A stretch of DNA of 60,641 nucleotides, taken from NCBI RefSeq assembly GCF_000739635.1, contig NZ_BATQ01000092.1:1-60641 (forward strand). Direction: 5' to 3'. The position numbers and the translations under genes are program-made. Shown here one piece after another: positions 28,736-37,530 of the stretch (position 1 is the first letter of the stretch; the number at the start of each line of letters is the position of its first letter). Origin of the DNA: Verrucomicrobium sp. BvORR034 (lineage in GTDB: Bacteria > Verrucomicrobiota > Verrucomicrobiia > Verrucomicrobiales > Verrucomicrobiaceae). The notes below the pieces were generated by a model. The model was not told the origin of the DNA. It saw only the letters and a list, made by a program, of their open reading frames with translations, and did not search any database.

Positions 28736-29209
28736 ATGTCCACCGAAACCAACGCCCCGGCGACCAACACCATCAAACTGCACCGTGTGCTTCGCGCCAC
28801 GCCCGAGCGAGTGTACCGTGCTTTCATCGATCCTGATGCCATGGTAAAATGGCTGCCACCCTATGGATTCACCGGCAAGGTGCATCACATGGATGCCTGT
28901 GTGGGCGGGATCTACAAGATGTCCTTCACCAACTTTTCCACGGGATCGAGCCATTCGTTTGGCGGCAAATACCTCGAGCTCAAGCCCAATGAACTCCTCC
29001 GCTACACCGACGTGTTCGACGATCCGAACCTCCCCGGTGAGATGATCACCACTATCACTCTGAAGAAGGTGTTTTGTGGCACGGAGATCACGGCCGTACA
29101 GGAGGGCGTTCCCGGCGTCATTCCGGCGGAGGCTTGCTACATGGGCTGGCAGGAATCGCTGGAACAGCTGGCGAAGCTGGTTGACCCGGAGATTCCGGAC
29201 CACGGTTAG
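28736..29209 (+). CDS. SRPBCC (AHSA1-like) family protein
   Basis: 157 aa START/Bet v1-like fold of the AHSA1 group: KLHRVLRATPERVYRAFIDP, then WLPPYGFTGKVHHMD, GGIYKMSFTNFSTGSSHSFG, LKPNELLRYTDVF and the C-terminal GWQESLEQLAKLV. Members bind hydrophobic ligands or assist stress responses; the specific role is unknown. It is a single gene ending at a terminator at 29249. Confidence 0.88.
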   Translation: MSTETNAPATNTIKLHRVLRATPERVYRAFIDPDAMVKWLPPYGFTGKVHHMDACVGGIYKMSFTNFSTGSSHSFGGKYLELKPNELLRYTDVFDDPNLPGEMITTITLKKVFCGTEITAVQEGVPGVIPAEACYMGWQESLEQLAKLVDPEIPDHG

Positions 29210-29248
29210 TCGCCATTCGCGCCATTCATTTCTTGAGTGATGATGGAC

Positions 29249-29284
29249 GGGGAGCCGGTTGAAAGCTGGTTCCCCGCTTTCTTT
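29249..29284 (+). terminator. Probable terminator of the SRPBCC gene
   Basis: A 10-bp stem GGGGAGCCGG / CTGGTTCCCC (two G.T pairs) with a 7-nt loop is followed by GCTTTCTTT, 40 bp beyond the stop codon. The remaining DNA to 29501 holds no supported gene. Confidence 0.65.
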
Positions 29285-29501
29285 GCAGCCTTGTGGTTCG
29301 ACCGCGTCACGGTGTAGCAGGCTGGTGTCTTCCGACCGTCCGCTGCAACCTCTCTGCTTACCCTCAACAGGTACGAGGAGCCTGCGTGGGCCGTGAAAGC
29401 GGCGCTTCACGCACGCACTCCATCCCGACGCGTCGGGGACAGCGGGACCAGGCTTTGCGAGTCTTCAGTAAGATGGCTGCCCATCTGCTTCCGGGGCGTC
29501 T

Positions 29502-30905
29502 TTATCCTCGATAGCCAAAAAACCGCCGGCTGGTGATCACATCCGCGACTGCCTGCGGCACCATCTGCCGCCAGGATTCATCGCCCGCGGCGATTTTTGC
29601 CAAAGCGTCGCGGGAGAAGAAGCGGAGGTAGTCGGGGTTGTAGTTGTCCAGCTCTACAAAACTGCCGCGGTCTGCCAGGTATCCGTAGAGCTTTTTCAGC
29701 TCGGGGGCGACCTTCAGAGTTTGGACGGTGGTGAGCCCGGCAGGGGAATTCGCCTGTAGCGGATACACGTAAAGCTTGAGGTCGTTTTTGAAGAGGCGAC
29801 CGAAGGACTCCAGAATGCCTCCGGGCAGCTGAGTGTAGTAGCGCTCGTCGAAAATCTCCAGCAGGCTGGGTATGCCCATCACGATGCCAACGCGCTCCTT
29901 CGTGCGCCAGGAAAGGTAGGCCGCGAGGCGGTAGTACTCGAAGTAGTCGGAGATGAGCACGGTGACACCGCAAGCTGCCAGGACATCGGCACGGGCCAGG
30001 AAGTCGCGCCGATCCACCTCGTTGCCACCCGCCATGAGATTGCGCATGGTGAGCTCAAAGATGGGCAACACCTCCTTGCCCTGAACGGCGGGGTCCTGGC
30101 GGAACTTGTCCAAGGCGCACTCCAGCATGTTCAGGTTAACGTGCGTGGGGGGGCGGAAACTGCCGCGCTCGACCATCACGGCCTTCTTGTAGAGCACATC
30201 AGAGGGTTGGAGGATCTCTCCGGTGGCACCAAACATGGCGGCACCGCTGAGGCCCAGTTGCACGAGTTTCAAGCTGATCAATCGATTGTCCACGGAGCGG
30301 AACTCGATGCCCTTGAACTCGATCGCATCGATCTCAATCCGCCCCGTGGTCAGCTTGTCCAGCAAGCTCTCCACGAGTTTGTCGGGATCGTGATGCAGGA
30401 AGAAGGCTCCGTAGAGCAGGTTCACGCCCACCACGCCCAGGGCCTCCTGCTGGAGCGCGGCCTCAGAGTCCAGCATGCGCACATGCAGCAGGATCTGGCT
30501 GGGCTCATCCCGCGGGCGGGACTGGAACTTTACGCCCATCCAGCCGTGACACTCGTTCCCGCCCTTAAAGCTGCGGGCCACCACGGTGTCGGCAAAGGCG
30601 AAGAAGGCTGTGCTGTCCCCACGCTTCTCGCTGAGGCGGTCCACGTTCAACTGAAACTCGTAGTCCAGCATCGACTGGAGCCGGGAGCGTGAGACGTATC
30701 GCTCCGTGCCGCCGTAGATGGCATCACTCACCACCATGTCGTACGCGGAGATGCTCTTCGCCACCGTGCCTGCGGCTCCGCCCACGCGGAAGAACCACCG
30801 CACCACTTCCTGCCCGGCCCCGATCTCCGCCATCGTCCCGTACCAGCGGCGGTCGAGATTGATCTTCAGCGCCTTCTGATGGGTATCCAGTTCCTCGTCC
30901 TTCAT
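29502..30905 (-). CDS. Conserved cytoplasmic protein of unknown function
   Basis: 467 aa from the ATG at 30905 (MKDEELDTHQ). Highly characteristic segments are RRWYGTMAEIGAGQEVVRWF, RVGGAAGTVAKSISAYDMVV, GGTERYVSRSRLQSMLDYEF, NECHGWMGVKFQ, QEALGVVGVNLLYGAFF and ERGSFRPPTHVNLNML. I recall homologues in Bacteroidetes and other phyla whose database names (TonB receptor, nucleotide adenylyltransferase) are not supported by the sequence. There is no signal peptide and no transmembrane helix. The function is unknown. It is divergent from the YdeI-like gene. Confidence 0.75.
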   Translation of the reverse strand: MKDEELDTHQKALKINLDRRWYGTMAEIGAGQEVVRWFFRVGGAAGTVAKSISAYDMVVSDAIYGGTERYVSRSRLQSMLDYEFQLNVDRLSEKRGDSTAFFAFADTVVARSFKGGNECHGWMGVKFQSRPRDEPSQILLHVRMLDSEAALQQEALGVVGVNLLYGAFFLHHDPDKLVESLLDKLTTGRIEIDAIEFKGIEFRSVDNRLISLKLVQLGLSGAAMFGATGEILQPSDVLYKKAVMVERGSFRPPTHVNLNMLECALDKFRQDPAVQGKEVLPIFELTMRNLMAGGNEVDRRDFLARADVLAACGVTVLISDYFEYYRLAAYLSWRTKERVGIVMGIPSLLEIFDERYYTQLPGGILESFGRLFKNDLKLYVYPLQANSPAGLTTVQTLKVAPELKKLYGYLADRGSFVELDNYNPDYLRFFSRDALAKIAAGDESWRQMVPQAVADVITSRRFFGYRG

Positions 30906-31110
30906 AGATTCATGATGTGTGCACAACCGCCGGGGGTGTCATAAAGGGAACGCTTGTGACGGCTGTGGTCGACCAAATTCTGTGGGATCTACGCTGAATT
31001 CACACAGGGCAGGGATGGGCGGCGGTGCTGGCCATGGGTTGGTGACCTTCAGAGGCGTTTGTGCTTGTTCCCGCTGGCCTTTTCCTGGACGATCATTGTA
31101 CCCCCCTTCC

Positions 31111-31680
31111 ATGAAGCCCAAGTCCCAGAGCACAGACGATTTCCAAAGATTCGCCAACGCCTCCGAATGGGAGAGCTGGCTGGCGACGCATCAGGCGGAG
31201 ACCGGTGGAGTGTGGCTCTTGATTGCCAAGAAAGGCTATCGCGGACCGGGGCTCTCCATCAGCGATGCGCTGGACGTGGCGCTCTGCTTCGGCTGGATCG
31301 ACAGCCATCGCAAGGGGTATGATGAAACCCACTACCTGCAGCGATATTCCCCACGACGCCCGAAGAGTCCGTGGTCCAAACTCAATGTGCAGCGCACCCA
31401 AGCCTTGATTGCCGAGGGACGGATGCATGAGGGTGGGTTTAAGGAAATTAAGTTGGCGGAATCAGACGGCCGCTGGGCGGTGGCGTATGAGTCGCAGAGT
31501 GAGGCCGCGATCCCGGATGACGTAGCTTCCGCGCTGGCTGCCAATCCATTGGCGGCGAAGGCCTTCGAGGCTCTCTCCAAAAGCGCCCGCTACAGCCTCA
31601 TCCTGCCCGTGCTGAAAGCGACCACGCCCCAGGTGCGCTCCCGTCGTGTGCAGAAACTGGTGTCCACCTTGGTAGGGTGA
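31111..31680 (+). CDS. YdeI/OmpD-associated family protein
   Basis: 189 aa from the ATG at 31111; the frame is open to 30919 but that part overlaps the divergent promoter region. Family motifs are clear: EWESWLATHQAETGGVWLLI, LSISDALDVALCFGWIDSHR, and the YSPRRPKSPWSKLNVQR block. The C-terminus is helical (about 130-189). The family is linked to bacteriocin protection and general stress but has no established activity. It stands alone. Confidence 0.85.
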   Translation: MKPKSQSTDDFQRFANASEWESWLATHQAETGGVWLLIAKKGYRGPGLSISDALDVALCFGWIDSHRKGYDETHYLQRYSPRRPKSPWSKLNVQRTQALIAEGRMHEGGFKEIKLAESDGRWAVAYESQSEAAIPDDVASALAANPLAAKAFEALSKSARYSLILPVLKATTPQVRSRRVQKLVSTLVG

Positions 31681-31768
31681 TTCCACGGGCCTGCAAGAGG
31701 AGGGAGGTGAGAGGGGCGTCGAAACATTCTGTTTGCCATTTTGATCGAATTGCCATCACAATCCGCGC

Positions 31769-32774
31769 ATGAATCCCCTCCAGAAAGCCGCCTTCATCTT
31801 TTGCGCCACCGTGCCCGGAATCGCCCAGGCCTGTCTGTGGGACAGCGATACCCTGGCCACAGAAAGTGCCCGTTTTCCGAATGTGGCTGGGATCATGGCC
31901 GGCGTTTTTCCGCGGCACTCGAAGGAGTATCACGTCTGGCGGATCCAGCAGAAACAACCGCTGGTGGAGTCTGGCAAAGCGGGCGCATCTGATTATGATG
32001 ATCTGGCGGTTTCGCAGCACAAGCTAGGTGATCACAAAGCGGCCATTGCCACCATGATGGCCAAGGAACAGAAGGTGTCAGGGTTATACGAGACTTATTC
32101 GAACTTGGGTACTTTCTACATCTACGCAGGCGAGTTGAGCGTTGCTCAGAAATGGATCGAAAAAGCGCTGGCCATCAATCCGAATGCGCACTTTGGTCGA
32201 GAGAAGCATCAGCGATGGCTGGTGATGTGGCTGCGGGAAAGACGCAGCACTGTCTTGACCGAAGATGAGAAGAAGAAGGCGCCGTTTCATGACCCTGGGG
32301 ACGTGCCCACTGGGTTTGCTGCGTTTGTTGCCCGCCAGCAAATGGGAGGGGCCACCGGGGACCCTGAGTTTATCAAGTTCACGGAAGTGCAGCAGGATGC
32401 AGCCATAGGCGGCTTGATCGGGATGATGTACTTTGCTGACTTTGACAATCCGATCCTTCAGGAGGCCCTCGGCGATTTGCTCTCGTACGGCAAGATGGAA
32501 GGAAATGCGTCCCAACTCGCGGGATTGTGCTATCTGCACGTCAGAGAAGGTGACTGATTCCGAGGAAAAGGCCAAGTTGAAAGCCCTCATGCACAAAGCG
32601 GTGAGCGCATCCCACTTGCGCGAAGAGAAGGACCTGAAAAAGACACTGGACAGCGCTCTGCTGAAAGGGGAAAACCTCAACAAAGGTGTAAAGGCTGACG
32701 AAGTTGCCTGGATTGCTGCTGGCAAAGATGTTGCGGCGGAATTTCAGTCGAAGTACCTGCAAGTGCGCAAGTGA
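31769..32774 (+). pseudogene. Secreted helical-repeat protein, frameshifted paralogue
   Basis: The reading frame from 31769 runs to a premature TGA at 32555-32557; the rest (from about TDSEEKAKLKAL to AWIAAGKDVAAEFQSKYL, ending at 32774) is in the +1 frame. Aligning with the intact paralogue at 35199-36209 gives 22 instead of 24 nt between CYL and SEEK, so a 2-nt deletion near 32540-32555 fits. The N-terminus has a short signal peptide ending in IAQA, then CLWDSDTLATESARFP. TPR-like helices follow (GLYETYSNLGTFYIYAGELS). Either a real pseudogene or a sequence error. Function unknown. Confidence 0.8.
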
Positions 32775-32850
32775 CAGGCGGGTGTTTCTGCCTTGTTGCA
32801 TGCAAAAATCTGGGAGATGATGTACTGTCATCAGGCCGCCCAGTGTCCCT

Positions 32851-33738
32851 ATGCTCAACCTCTACGACGCTGTTCGCAACAATCCGAGCTACAGCAAGCT
32901 CGAGATTGGGGAGTTCCTGTTCGCGGAGTACACGTGTGGGGCAAACATCAAGATGCTCCCCAACTGGACGGAGAAGGATTACTTTGTCCATGTGGTGACG
33001 GGCACCAAGACGTGGCACACGTGTGATGGGGAGTGGAAGGCCAGTCCCGGGGAGACGCTCTTCATCAAGAAGGGGGCGACGGTGGTGGAGCAGTTTTTCG
33101 ATTCGGAGGTCTGTCTGCTCATGGTCTTCATCCCGGACGCCCTCATGCGCAGCACCGTGCGGGAGGTGATCGAGGCGCTGAGTCTGGCAGGGGCGGTCAG
33201 TCCGCCGCCAACCACCGCGGTGCGGGTGGAGCACGATGTGGGGCTGGATGCCTTGTTCCAGTCCATGCGGACCTATTTGGTGGGAGTGGAGAAGCCCCCG
33301 GAACCGCTGGTACGGCTCAAGCTCAAGGAGTTGGTGATGAGTGTGCTCACCAGCGGGACCAATATGGCGCTGGCCGCATATTTCCGCCGGGTGGGGACTA
33401 CTGAGGCACCTTCGGTGACGGAGATCATGGAGACCAATTTCCGCTACAATCTCTCCCTGGAAGAGTACGCGAAGCTCTGCCATCGCAGCCTTTCTTCCTT
33501 CAAGCGGGAATTCCAGGCCGCCTTCCAGGAATCTCCGGGAAAGTGGTTGCTGCTGAAGCGCCTGGACCTGGCTGCCACCCTGCTGCGAAGCTCAGCGCTC
33601 AATGTCACTGAAGTGGCCTTCGAGAGTGGCTTCGAACACGTTTCTCACTTCAGCCGGGTGTTCAAGGATCGCTTCGGTGTTTCCCCCATGACGTATCGTG
33701 CGGATGGGCCGGCGATGGCAGGTTTGTCCGAGTCTTGA
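32851..33738 (+). CDS. AraC family transcriptional regulator
   Basis: 295 aa. The N-terminal half (about 1-160) is a cupin-like sensor domain with KDYFVHVVTGTKTWHT and GETLFIKKGATVVEQFF, of the type seen in ExsA-like regulators. The C-terminal half has two helix-turn-helix motifs: LSLEEYAKLCHRSLSSFKRE and LNVTEVAFESGFEHVSHFSR, followed by VFKDRFGVSPMTYR. It probably regulates itself and the downstream methyltransferase and AhpD-like genes on the same strand. The ligand is unknown. Confidence 0.9.
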   Translation: MLNLYDAVRNNPSYSKLEIGEFLFAEYTCGANIKMLPNWTEKDYFVHVVTGTKTWHTCDGEWKASPGETLFIKKGATVVEQFFDSEVCLLMVFIPDALMRSTVREVIEALSLAGAVSPPPTTAVRVEHDVGLDALFQSMRTYLVGVEKPPEPLVRLKLKELVMSVLTSGTNMALAAYFRRVGTTEAPSVTEIMETNFRYNLSLEEYAKLCHRSLSSFKREFQAAFQESPGKWLLLKRLDLAATLLRSSALNVTEVAFESGFEHVSHFSRVFKDRFGVSPMTYRADGPAMAGLSES

Positions 33739-33829
33739 GCCGTACAGTCAAAAGGCTGGACTGCCCAGCAAAGCAGGAGGCGTGGGAATTGGGTAAGCTG
33801 ATCGTGGTGATAAACACCGCCATACACCC

Positions 33830-34720
33830 ATGCAAACCGCGACCCTGAACCCAACCGAAAGGAGGCCAAAGCAACCGACGACTGGCACCCAATCATCCTC
33901 GCCGGAGATTCCTCAATTGAAGGAAATCAAGGCCAAGCAGAAGTTCACCTGGGAGGCCGGAGACTTTGGCCAGGTGGCCCGGAGCATCGAGAACTTCGCC
34001 GAGCACTTCATGTCCCGTCAGCCGTTGTGCCCTGGGATGCGCGTGTTGGACGTTGCGTGTGGCACGGGCAATCTGGCGGTGCTCGCCGCCCAGTCCGGCT
34101 GCGTGGTCAGCGGCATCGACATCGCGGCCAACCTCCTGGAGCAGGCCAGAGATCGCGCCCACGCCGCGGGATTGGACATCGACTTTCAGGAGGGGGACGC
34201 CGAAGCGCTGCCCTATCCGGACAATACGTTCGATCTCACCGTGAGCATGTTTGGGGTGATGTTTACGCCTCGCCCCGCCGTCGCTGCGGCGGAACTCTGG
34301 CGTGTGACCAAGCCGGGCGGACAGATCGCTCTCGCCAACTGGACACCGGAGGGATTCATCGGAAAGATGTTCAGTGTTTTCAAGAAGCACCTGCCCCCTC
34401 CGCCAGTTGGAGTTCCTTCTCCCATGGAGTGGGGGATTGAGGGGCGGGTCGAGGAGCGGCTGCGGGACGGCTTTGTAAATCTGCGTCTGACCCGTCAGGC
34501 GGATGTCATGCGGTACCCGTTCCCACCGGCGGAGACGGTCGATTTTTTTCGTAAGTACTATGGTCCAACTCTCCGAGCCTTCGAGTCGCTCTCAGCAGAC
34601 GGCCAGATCGCGCTGAGGGAGGATTTGGTTGCGCTGCAGACTCGTTACAACTCCGCGAAAGACCCCGGAACGACTGCGGTCGAAGCGGAGTATCTGGAAG
34701 TCGTGGCCACCAAGCGTTGA
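33830..34720 (+). CDS. Class I SAM-dependent methyltransferase
   Basis: 296 aa. The N-terminal ~40 residues are polar and likely disordered. The Rossmann core carries motif I MRVLDVACGTGNLAVLAAQS, an acidic strand VVSGIDIAANLLEQA, the DIDFQEGDAEALPYPDNTFD region and the motif LWRVTKPGGQIALANWTPEG of Methyltransf_11/UbiE relatives. The C-terminal helical part may bind substrate. It lies between the AraC gene and the AhpD-like gene. The substrate is unknown. Confidence 0.85.
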   Translation: MQTATLNPTERRPKQPTTGTQSSSPEIPQLKEIKAKQKFTWEAGDFGQVARSIENFAEHFMSRQPLCPGMRVLDVACGTGNLAVLAAQSGCVVSGIDIAANLLEQARDRAHAAGLDIDFQEGDAEALPYPDNTFDLTVSMFGVMFTPRPAVAAAELWRVTKPGGQIALANWTPEGFIGKMFSVFKKHLPPPPVGVPSPMEWGIEGRVEERLRDGFVNLRLTRQADVMRYPFPPAETVDFFRKYYGPTLRAFESLSADGQIALREDLVALQTRYNSAKDPGTTAVEAEYLEVVATKR

Positions 34721-34763
34721 GGGCTGGTTGGCCCTTTGACCACCAACCTGAGGAACCTGTATC

Positions 34764-35066
34764 ATGTACCATCAAGATCATTTGAAGAACATCCCGAAGA
34801 TGAACGACCTGGCCCCTGAGGCCATGAGAGCCTTCTGGGCTTTTGACCGGCTGGCTGTCGCAGAGGGTGCCATTCCCGTGAAGTACAAGGAGCTGATCGC
34901 GGTGGCTGTGGCCGTCACGACGCAGTGCCCGTACTGCATCGAGATCCATACGGCCAACGCCCGCAAGGCCGGAGCCACCGATACCGAGCTGACTGAGGCG
35001 ACCATCGTGGCTGCTGCTCTACGTGCGGGCGGGGCCATCACGCATGCAACGCATGCGTTGGGGTGA
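34764..35066 (+). CDS. Carboxymuconolactone decarboxylase family (AhpD-like) protein
   Basis: 100 aa all-helical protein. The redox motif is CPYCIEIH (Cys-x-x-Cys with a following His), preceded by KYKELIAVAVAVTTQ and followed by ARKAGATDTELTEATIVAAA, exactly the AhpD-like layout. Such proteins reduce peroxidase partners or cope with oxidative stress. The gene is 43 bp after the methyltransferase, probably on the same transcript under the AraC regulator. Confidence 0.9.
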   Translation: MYHQDHLKNIPKMNDLAPEAMRAFWAFDRLAVAEGAIPVKYKELIAVAVAVTTQCPYCIEIHTANARKAGATDTELTEATIVAAALRAGGAITHATHALG

Positions 35067-35198
35067 GGGGGAATCTGGCCGATAGCGAAAGCAAGTGAGA
35101 TGCGACGAGCGAGAGGCCTTGCCACCAAGGCCTCTCGCTGGCGGTTGCATGCCCACAATCCGCTTGATTATTTGCTCCAGTTCGTTGCAAAATGGGAC

Positions 35199-36209
35199 AT
35201 GCCCACGATTCACAGTGCAGTCCTTATCTTGTGTGCGATGATTCCGGGTTTATCCCATGCTTGTCTATGGGATAGCGACACCCTCGCTACCGAACGAGCC
35301 CGCTTCCCGGAGGTGCAAGGCACCATGAGCGGCGTGTTTCCCCGTCACTCGAAGGAGTATCATGCCTGGAGGGTGCAACAGAAGGAGCCGCTCGTGGAGT
35401 CAGGCAAGGCTGCGGCCAGCGACTACGACGATCTGGCGGTCTCGCTGCACAAGCTGGGGTCCCATCAGAGGGCCATCGACGTCATGATGGCAAAGGAGAA
35501 GAAGCTGCCGGGGCAGTATGAGACATACTCCAACCTGGGGACGTTTTACATCTACACGGGAGATTTGGTGACGGCCAAAAGCTGGATTGAGAAGGCTCTC
35601 TCGATCAATCTAAACGCCCATTTTGGGCGTGAAAAATACCAACTCTGGCTGGTGCAATGGCTTCTTGAAAGGCGTGAGGCGACTGAATCGCTGGTTAATC
35701 CTGGAGACGAGAGCATTGATCAATACTTCGCTCGTACAAAGGGTTTTGCCAGCTTTGTGGCGAGGAGAGAAGCCGGGGGCTATAGCGGGAGTAGTGATCA
35801 GCCGATTTCATTCAGCGAAGATCAGCGTAAGGCGGCGATTGGTGGCGTGACGGGGATGATGTACTTTACAGATTTTGACAACCCGATCCTGCAGGAAGCA
35901 TTGGGGGATCTTCTGAGCTTTGGTAGCGGGGAGGACAATGCCGCCCAGCTCGCAAGCCTGTGTTATTTGCAAGCCTCCCAGCGTGTCGCTGGGTCCGAAG
36001 AGAAGAAGCGGTTGATGGACAAGGTGCTCAAGGAGATTAGCACTTCCAAAGGTGTCGATGAAACCACACTGAAGACAGTTCGGCGCAAGTCTCTGGAGCA
36101 AGGCGAGGCTTACGCCAAAAAGGTACGGGCAGACGAGTTGGCATGGATCGCCGCTGGCAAAGATGTCTCGGCAGATTTTCAGAAGAAGTATCTGGGGCAG
36201 CTCCGATAG
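35199..36209 (+). CDS. Secreted helical-repeat protein, intact paralogue
   Basis: 336 aa from the ATG at 35199 (MPTIHSAVLILC), starting with a signal peptide ending near SHA. Shared blocks with the gene at 31769 include ACLWDSDTLATE, GVFPRHSKEYH, DYDDLAV, YETYSNLGTFYIY and DFDNPILQEALGDLLS. The centre reads as TPR-like helices (IEKALSINLNAHFGREKYQ). The two Cys (CLW and CYL) could form a disulfide after export. The two paralogues flank an AraC/methyltransferase/AhpD cassette, suggesting duplication. No family name recognised. Confidence 0.75.
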   Translation: MPTIHSAVLILCAMIPGLSHACLWDSDTLATERARFPEVQGTMSGVFPRHSKEYHAWRVQQKEPLVESGKAAASDYDDLAVSLHKLGSHQRAIDVMMAKEKKLPGQYETYSNLGTFYIYTGDLVTAKSWIEKALSINLNAHFGREKYQLWLVQWLLERREATESLVNPGDESIDQYFARTKGFASFVARREAGGYSGSSDQPISFSEDQRKAAIGGVTGMMYFTDFDNPILQEALGDLLSFGSGEDNAAQLASLCYLQASQRVAGSEEKKRLMDKVLKEISTSKGVDETTLKTVRRKSLEQGEAYAKKVRADELAWIAAGKDVSADFQKKYLGQLR

Positions 36210-36257
36210 GGGATAGCGTCGGGCCTCTGGCGACTCTCGCCCTTATCCCTTTTCCCT

Positions 36258-37328
36258 CTACGCTCCCACTCTCTTCCTCAACTGTCCGCATGCGGCATCG
36301 ATGTCCGGTCCGCGAGCCCTACGCAAATGAGCCACGGCTCCGCATTCTCGCAGGGTGGCCAGGAATGACTCCGTTTGCTCCATGCTGCTGGGAGCATAGG
36401 TGCGGCCCTTGAGACTTAGTCCCGTGGGGTTATAGCGCAGCAGATTGATGTGCATGCGCCGGTCCTTCACCAGGTTTGCCAGATCCCGTGCTTGGTTCAG
36501 GGAATCATTTACCCCTTCCAGCAGACAGTACTGGATAGTCGTGATACGTCCGCTTTTCTCCTGGTAGCGGTCGGCGGCCTCCAGGATGTCCTGCACGGGG
36601 AACCGTCGCCCCATGGGGAGAATGGCGGTGCGGGTGTCGTCATCCGGAGCATGCAGGGACACGGCCAGATGCACCCCCAGATTGGCCTTGGTGAGTTCCT
36701 CGATCCCGGGGACAATCCCCACCGTGGAGATGGTGACCTGCCGCCAGCCCAGTGCGCCAAGCCGGGGATCCGCCATGCGTTCCACGGCGGGCAGGACGTT
36801 GCGGAGATTCAGCATCGGCTCGCCCATGCCCATGAAGACGATGGTTCGCAGGGTGCGCCCTCCCACCCGGGCCTCCCGCCGCAGATGAATGAACTGCTCC
36901 ACGATCTCTCCCGAGGTGAGGTTCCTTTCGAACCCCGTCTGGGTGGTCGCACAGAAGTCGCAACCCATGGCGCAGCCCACCTGGCTGGAGATGCAGCCTG
37001 CCGCACGCTCCGGGTGATAGTCCGGCATGAGGACGGACTCGACGGTGCGACCGTCTGACAGCCGTAGCAGCAGCTTGCAGGTACCGTCTTCTGACACCTG
37101 CCGCTGAGCCAATGTGGCCGCTGCAGCGGGGAAGGTGGAGTGTATGCGGTCGATCAGATCGGCTGGCAGCCGGTCCTTAGGCTGGGCCCCTTCCTCCCTG
37201 GCACCGTACACGTCTCGCAGCACGGGCAGGGTGTGGGCCGGCTTGTACCCGTGCTTCACCATCCAGGCCGACAGCTCTTCTGTGGAGAGGTCGAGGAGGG
37301 GGCGGGGGACGGGAGAGGCGACGGGCAT
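36258..37328 (-). CDS. rlmN: Dual-specificity RNA methyltransferase RlmN
   Basis: 356 aa from the ATG at 37328. A radical-SAM enzyme that methylates C2 of A2503 in 23S rRNA and A37 in some tRNAs. The 4Fe-4S motif CxxxCxxC is seen as GCAMGCDFCATTQTG, followed by FMGMGEPMLNLRNVL, the VSLHAPDD segment, YCLLEGVNDS, and the C-terminal region with the methyl-carrying Cys (FLATLRECGAVAHLRRARG). Length is normal. It is divergent from the thiolase operon, sharing a 202-bp promoter region. Confidence 0.94.
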   Translation of the reverse strand: MPVASPVPRPLLDLSTEELSAWMVKHGYKPAHTLPVLRDVYGAREEGAQPKDRLPADLIDRIHSTFPAAAATLAQRQVSEDGTCKLLLRLSDGRTVESVLMPDYHPERAAGCISSQVGCAMGCDFCATTQTGFERNLTSGEIVEQFIHLRREARVGGRTLRTIVFMGMGEPMLNLRNVLPAVERMADPRLGALGWRQVTISTVGIVPGIEELTKANLGVHLAVSLHAPDDDTRTAILPMGRRFPVQDILEAADRYQEKSGRITTIQYCLLEGVNDSLNQARDLANLVKDRRMHINLLRYNPTGLSLKGRTYAPSSMEQTESFLATLRECGAVAHLRRARGPDIDAACGQLRKRVGA

Positions 37329-37530
37329 GGTGGACTGGCGGAGAGAGCCTGCAAGGTAGCATCTCCCAGCCCGCTTCCAAACTGGGAAATCCTGTTCTCC
37401 AAGGTCCAGCATCGGAAACTCCTCCGGCGGCCAGTTTGCGGCGGGCCTTTACAGCCGCCGACAAGAAAAGCTGGCAAGAAAGAGGTCCGGCCCCTTATCC
37501 TGCCCATCCATCACCTTCCTCGCTCGAAAA

